Positions 5,655 to 6,470 of a stretch of 6,470 bases of DNA are shown here, piece after piece (position 1 is the stretch's first letter; every line of letters begins with the position of its first letter). Position numbers and translations under genes: made by a program. This DNA comes from Porphyromonadaceae bacterium (lineage in GTDB: Bacteria > Bacteroidota > Bacteroidia > Bacteroidales > Dysgonomonadaceae), in assembly GCA_003517675.1 (NCBI GenBank), contig DPAC01000044.1, positions 1 through 6,470 of the forward strand. The letters are read 5' to 3'. The notes under the pieces were generated by a model that saw only the letters and a list, made by a program, of their open reading frames with translations, was not told where the DNA came from and ran no database searches.

Positions 5655-5728
5655 GGGGGTTTAGCTCATCTGGCTAGAGCGCAACACTGGCAGTGTTGAG
5701 GTGACCGGTTCGAGTCCGGTAATCTCCA
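5655..5728 (+). tRNA. tRNA-Ala (anticodon GGC)
   Basis: The full cloverleaf is visible. The acceptor stem is GGGGGTT with AATCTCC, including the G3:U70 pair that is the alanine identity element. The D arm is GCTC/GAGC. The anticodon stem is CAACA/TGTTG with loop CTGGCAG, so the anticodon is GGC (5689-5691), reading GCC and GCU. The variable loop is 5 nt, and the T arm is ACCGG/CCGGT with loop TTCGAGT. The discriminator is A (5728). The 3' CCA is not encoded (the sequence continues CAAAA) and must be added by nucleotidyltransferase. Confidence 0.96.
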
Positions 5729-5750
5729 CAAAACAAGCGATAAGCTTTTT

Positions 5751-5784
5751 ATAGGGGCGGTTTACGAAAGTAGGCCGCCCCTAT
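5751..5784 (+). terminator. GAAA-capped hairpin after tRNA-Ala, probable terminator or 3'-end structure
   Basis: ATAGGGGCGG (5751-5760) pairs perfectly with CCGCCCCTAT (5775-5784). The interior extends the stem: TTTAC (5761-5765) pairs with GTAGG (5770-5774) through three Watson-Crick and two U:G pairs, closing a GAAA tetraloop (5766-5769). The 15-bp stem forms fully only in plus-strand RNA, because the opposite strand would have C/A mismatches at the two wobble positions. That points to the tRNA transcript, which ends 22 bp upstream. There is no T-run after the stem (CATTACAC follows), so it is not a classic intrinsic terminator. It could also block antisense read-through from the converging gene on the right. 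Confidence 0.55.
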
Positions 5785-5829
5785 CATTACACAATTTTCA
5801 CCGTGATTCTTGCAGGCAGTCACTTCCTT

Positions 5830-6470
5830 TTAATCAACAGGGAAATACTTTGAGAAAAATTCCTTCATATCATTCCATGAGGCTGCATCTGCTGCCGCAT
5901 GATAAGCAATGGGCATGTTAAATTTCTTGCCTGCTTCGGTTGATTCGGGATTTGTGAAAGCATGCAAGGCTCCTTCATATTCTTTAAATTCATAGGCAGC
6001 GCCGACAGCATTCATTTGATTTTTAAAATTATCCTTATCTTCCTGGGATACAAATGTATCTGCTGCTCCGTTGCAGACGAGAACATGCGTGTTTTTAATG
6101 ACTGGGTCTGCTTTAAAACCTGCAAGCCCACCGTGAAAACTTACAACTGCATCGAGCGGGACACCTAAATTGGCAGCGTTTAAGACCACCGTGCCACCGA
6201 AGCAATAACCTATTGCTGCAACACGTTCCGGGTCTGCAAAACCGCTGTTTACCAAAACATCGTAAGCGGCTGTTATTCTTTCTTTCAACAAACCCATATC
6301 AGCATATAGGACCCCTGCATTTTTTTCTGCATCCCCCGGATTATCAAACACCAAACCATTGCCGTACATGTCGGCAGCAAATGCGGTGTAACCTAATTCA
6401 GCCAACATCCTGGCTCGCTTTTGGTTGTAAGCATTATTGCCCCACCATTCGTGCACGACAATGATTCCAG
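5830..6470 (-). CDS. Dienelactone hydrolase family protein, N-terminus cut by window edge
   Basis: Alpha/beta-hydrolase of the dienelactone hydrolase (DLH) family. The visible fragment is 212 residues and the frame is open through 6470. Its first codons encode GIIVVHEWWG, the conserved first strand and the family glutamate, so the real start lies outside the window. A GTG at 6456 lies inside this motif and is not a start. The Cys-Asp-His triad is intact: C89 in the nucleophile elbow GYCFGG, D137 in GAADTFVS and H169 in ALHAFTNP (fragment numbering). A Cys nucleophile rather than Ser is the DLH hallmark. The substrate is unknown. Many bacterial members are general carboxylesterases and not dienelactone degraders, and nothing nearby suggests aromatic catabolism. 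The gene ends convergent to tRNA-Ala, with the hairpin at 5751-5784 between them. Its base composition looks more AT-rich than that of ruvC or metY (judged by eye). Confidence 0.9.
   Translation of the reverse strand, partial: GIIVVHEWWGNNAYNQKRARMLAELGYTAFAADMYGNGLVFDNPGDAEKNAGVLYADMGLLKERITAAYDVLVNSGFADPERVAAIGYCFGGTVVLNAANLGVPLDAVVSFHGGLAGFKADPVIKNTHVLVCNGAADTFVSQEDKDNFKNQMNAVGAAYEFKEYEGALHAFTNPESTEAGKKFNMPIAYHAAADAASWNDMKEFFSKYFPVD

Noticed and set aside
5655..6470. Integrated element at the 3' end of tRNA-Ala
   Set aside because: The flanking gene looks more AT-rich, but I saw no integrase and no duplicated tRNA 3' segment in the window.

Overview
This window looks like ordinary chromosomal DNA of a Bacteroidota bacterium, most likely order Bacteroidales. 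The evidence is the gene families (DUF4286 next to ruvC, an HU-CCDC81/SPOR protein, a TlpA-type lipoprotein) and promoter-like boxes of the Bacteroidales -7 form TAnnTTTG ahead of several transcription units. Shine-Dalgarno sites are not evident. The genus cannot be fixed by eye. I see no mobile element, CRISPR array or defence locus, and no clear new multi-gene system. The more unusual material is small: an uncatalogued 38-residue membrane protein gene, a divergent promoter region around a palindrome, a tetraloop hairpin after a tRNA, and a degenerate 7-bp repeat running into a gene's 3' end.

Layout, left to right. Positions 1-600 (+) hold the C-terminal two thirds of cysteine synthase, cut by the window edge. 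Close behind on the same strand is a TlpA/thioredoxin-fold lipoprotein (657-1883). An 85-bp convergent gap with degenerate heptamer repeats separates it from a PLP-dependent homocysteine-forming sulfhydrylase of the MetY type (1969-3216, -). Upstream of that gene, 3217-3424 holds its probable promoter and leader and the terminator of the next unit.

Next on the minus strand is a probable two-gene unit: an HU-CCDC81/transmembrane/SPOR protein (3548-4513), then, 6 bp downstream, the 38-codon membrane protein gene (3425-3541), closed by a hairpin terminator (3387-3414). Upstream lies a second unit, DUF4286 (5263-5571) followed after 3 bp by ruvC (4699-5259). It may read through into the SPOR unit.

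A short divergent region (5572-5654) drives DUF4286-ruvC leftward and tRNA-Ala(GGC) (5655-5728) rightward. A GAAA-capped hairpin follows the tRNA. A dienelactone-hydrolase family gene (5830-6470, -) runs off the right edge.

How the genes work together: cysK and the MetY-type gene both use sulfide to make sulfur amino acids, and the neighbouring lipoprotein acts on thiols or disulfides, so the left third has a loose sulfur/thiol theme (inference). The centre combines Holliday-junction resolution with a protein that could connect DNA-binding modules to septal peptidoglycan. These are chromosome and cell-envelope housekeeping functions.
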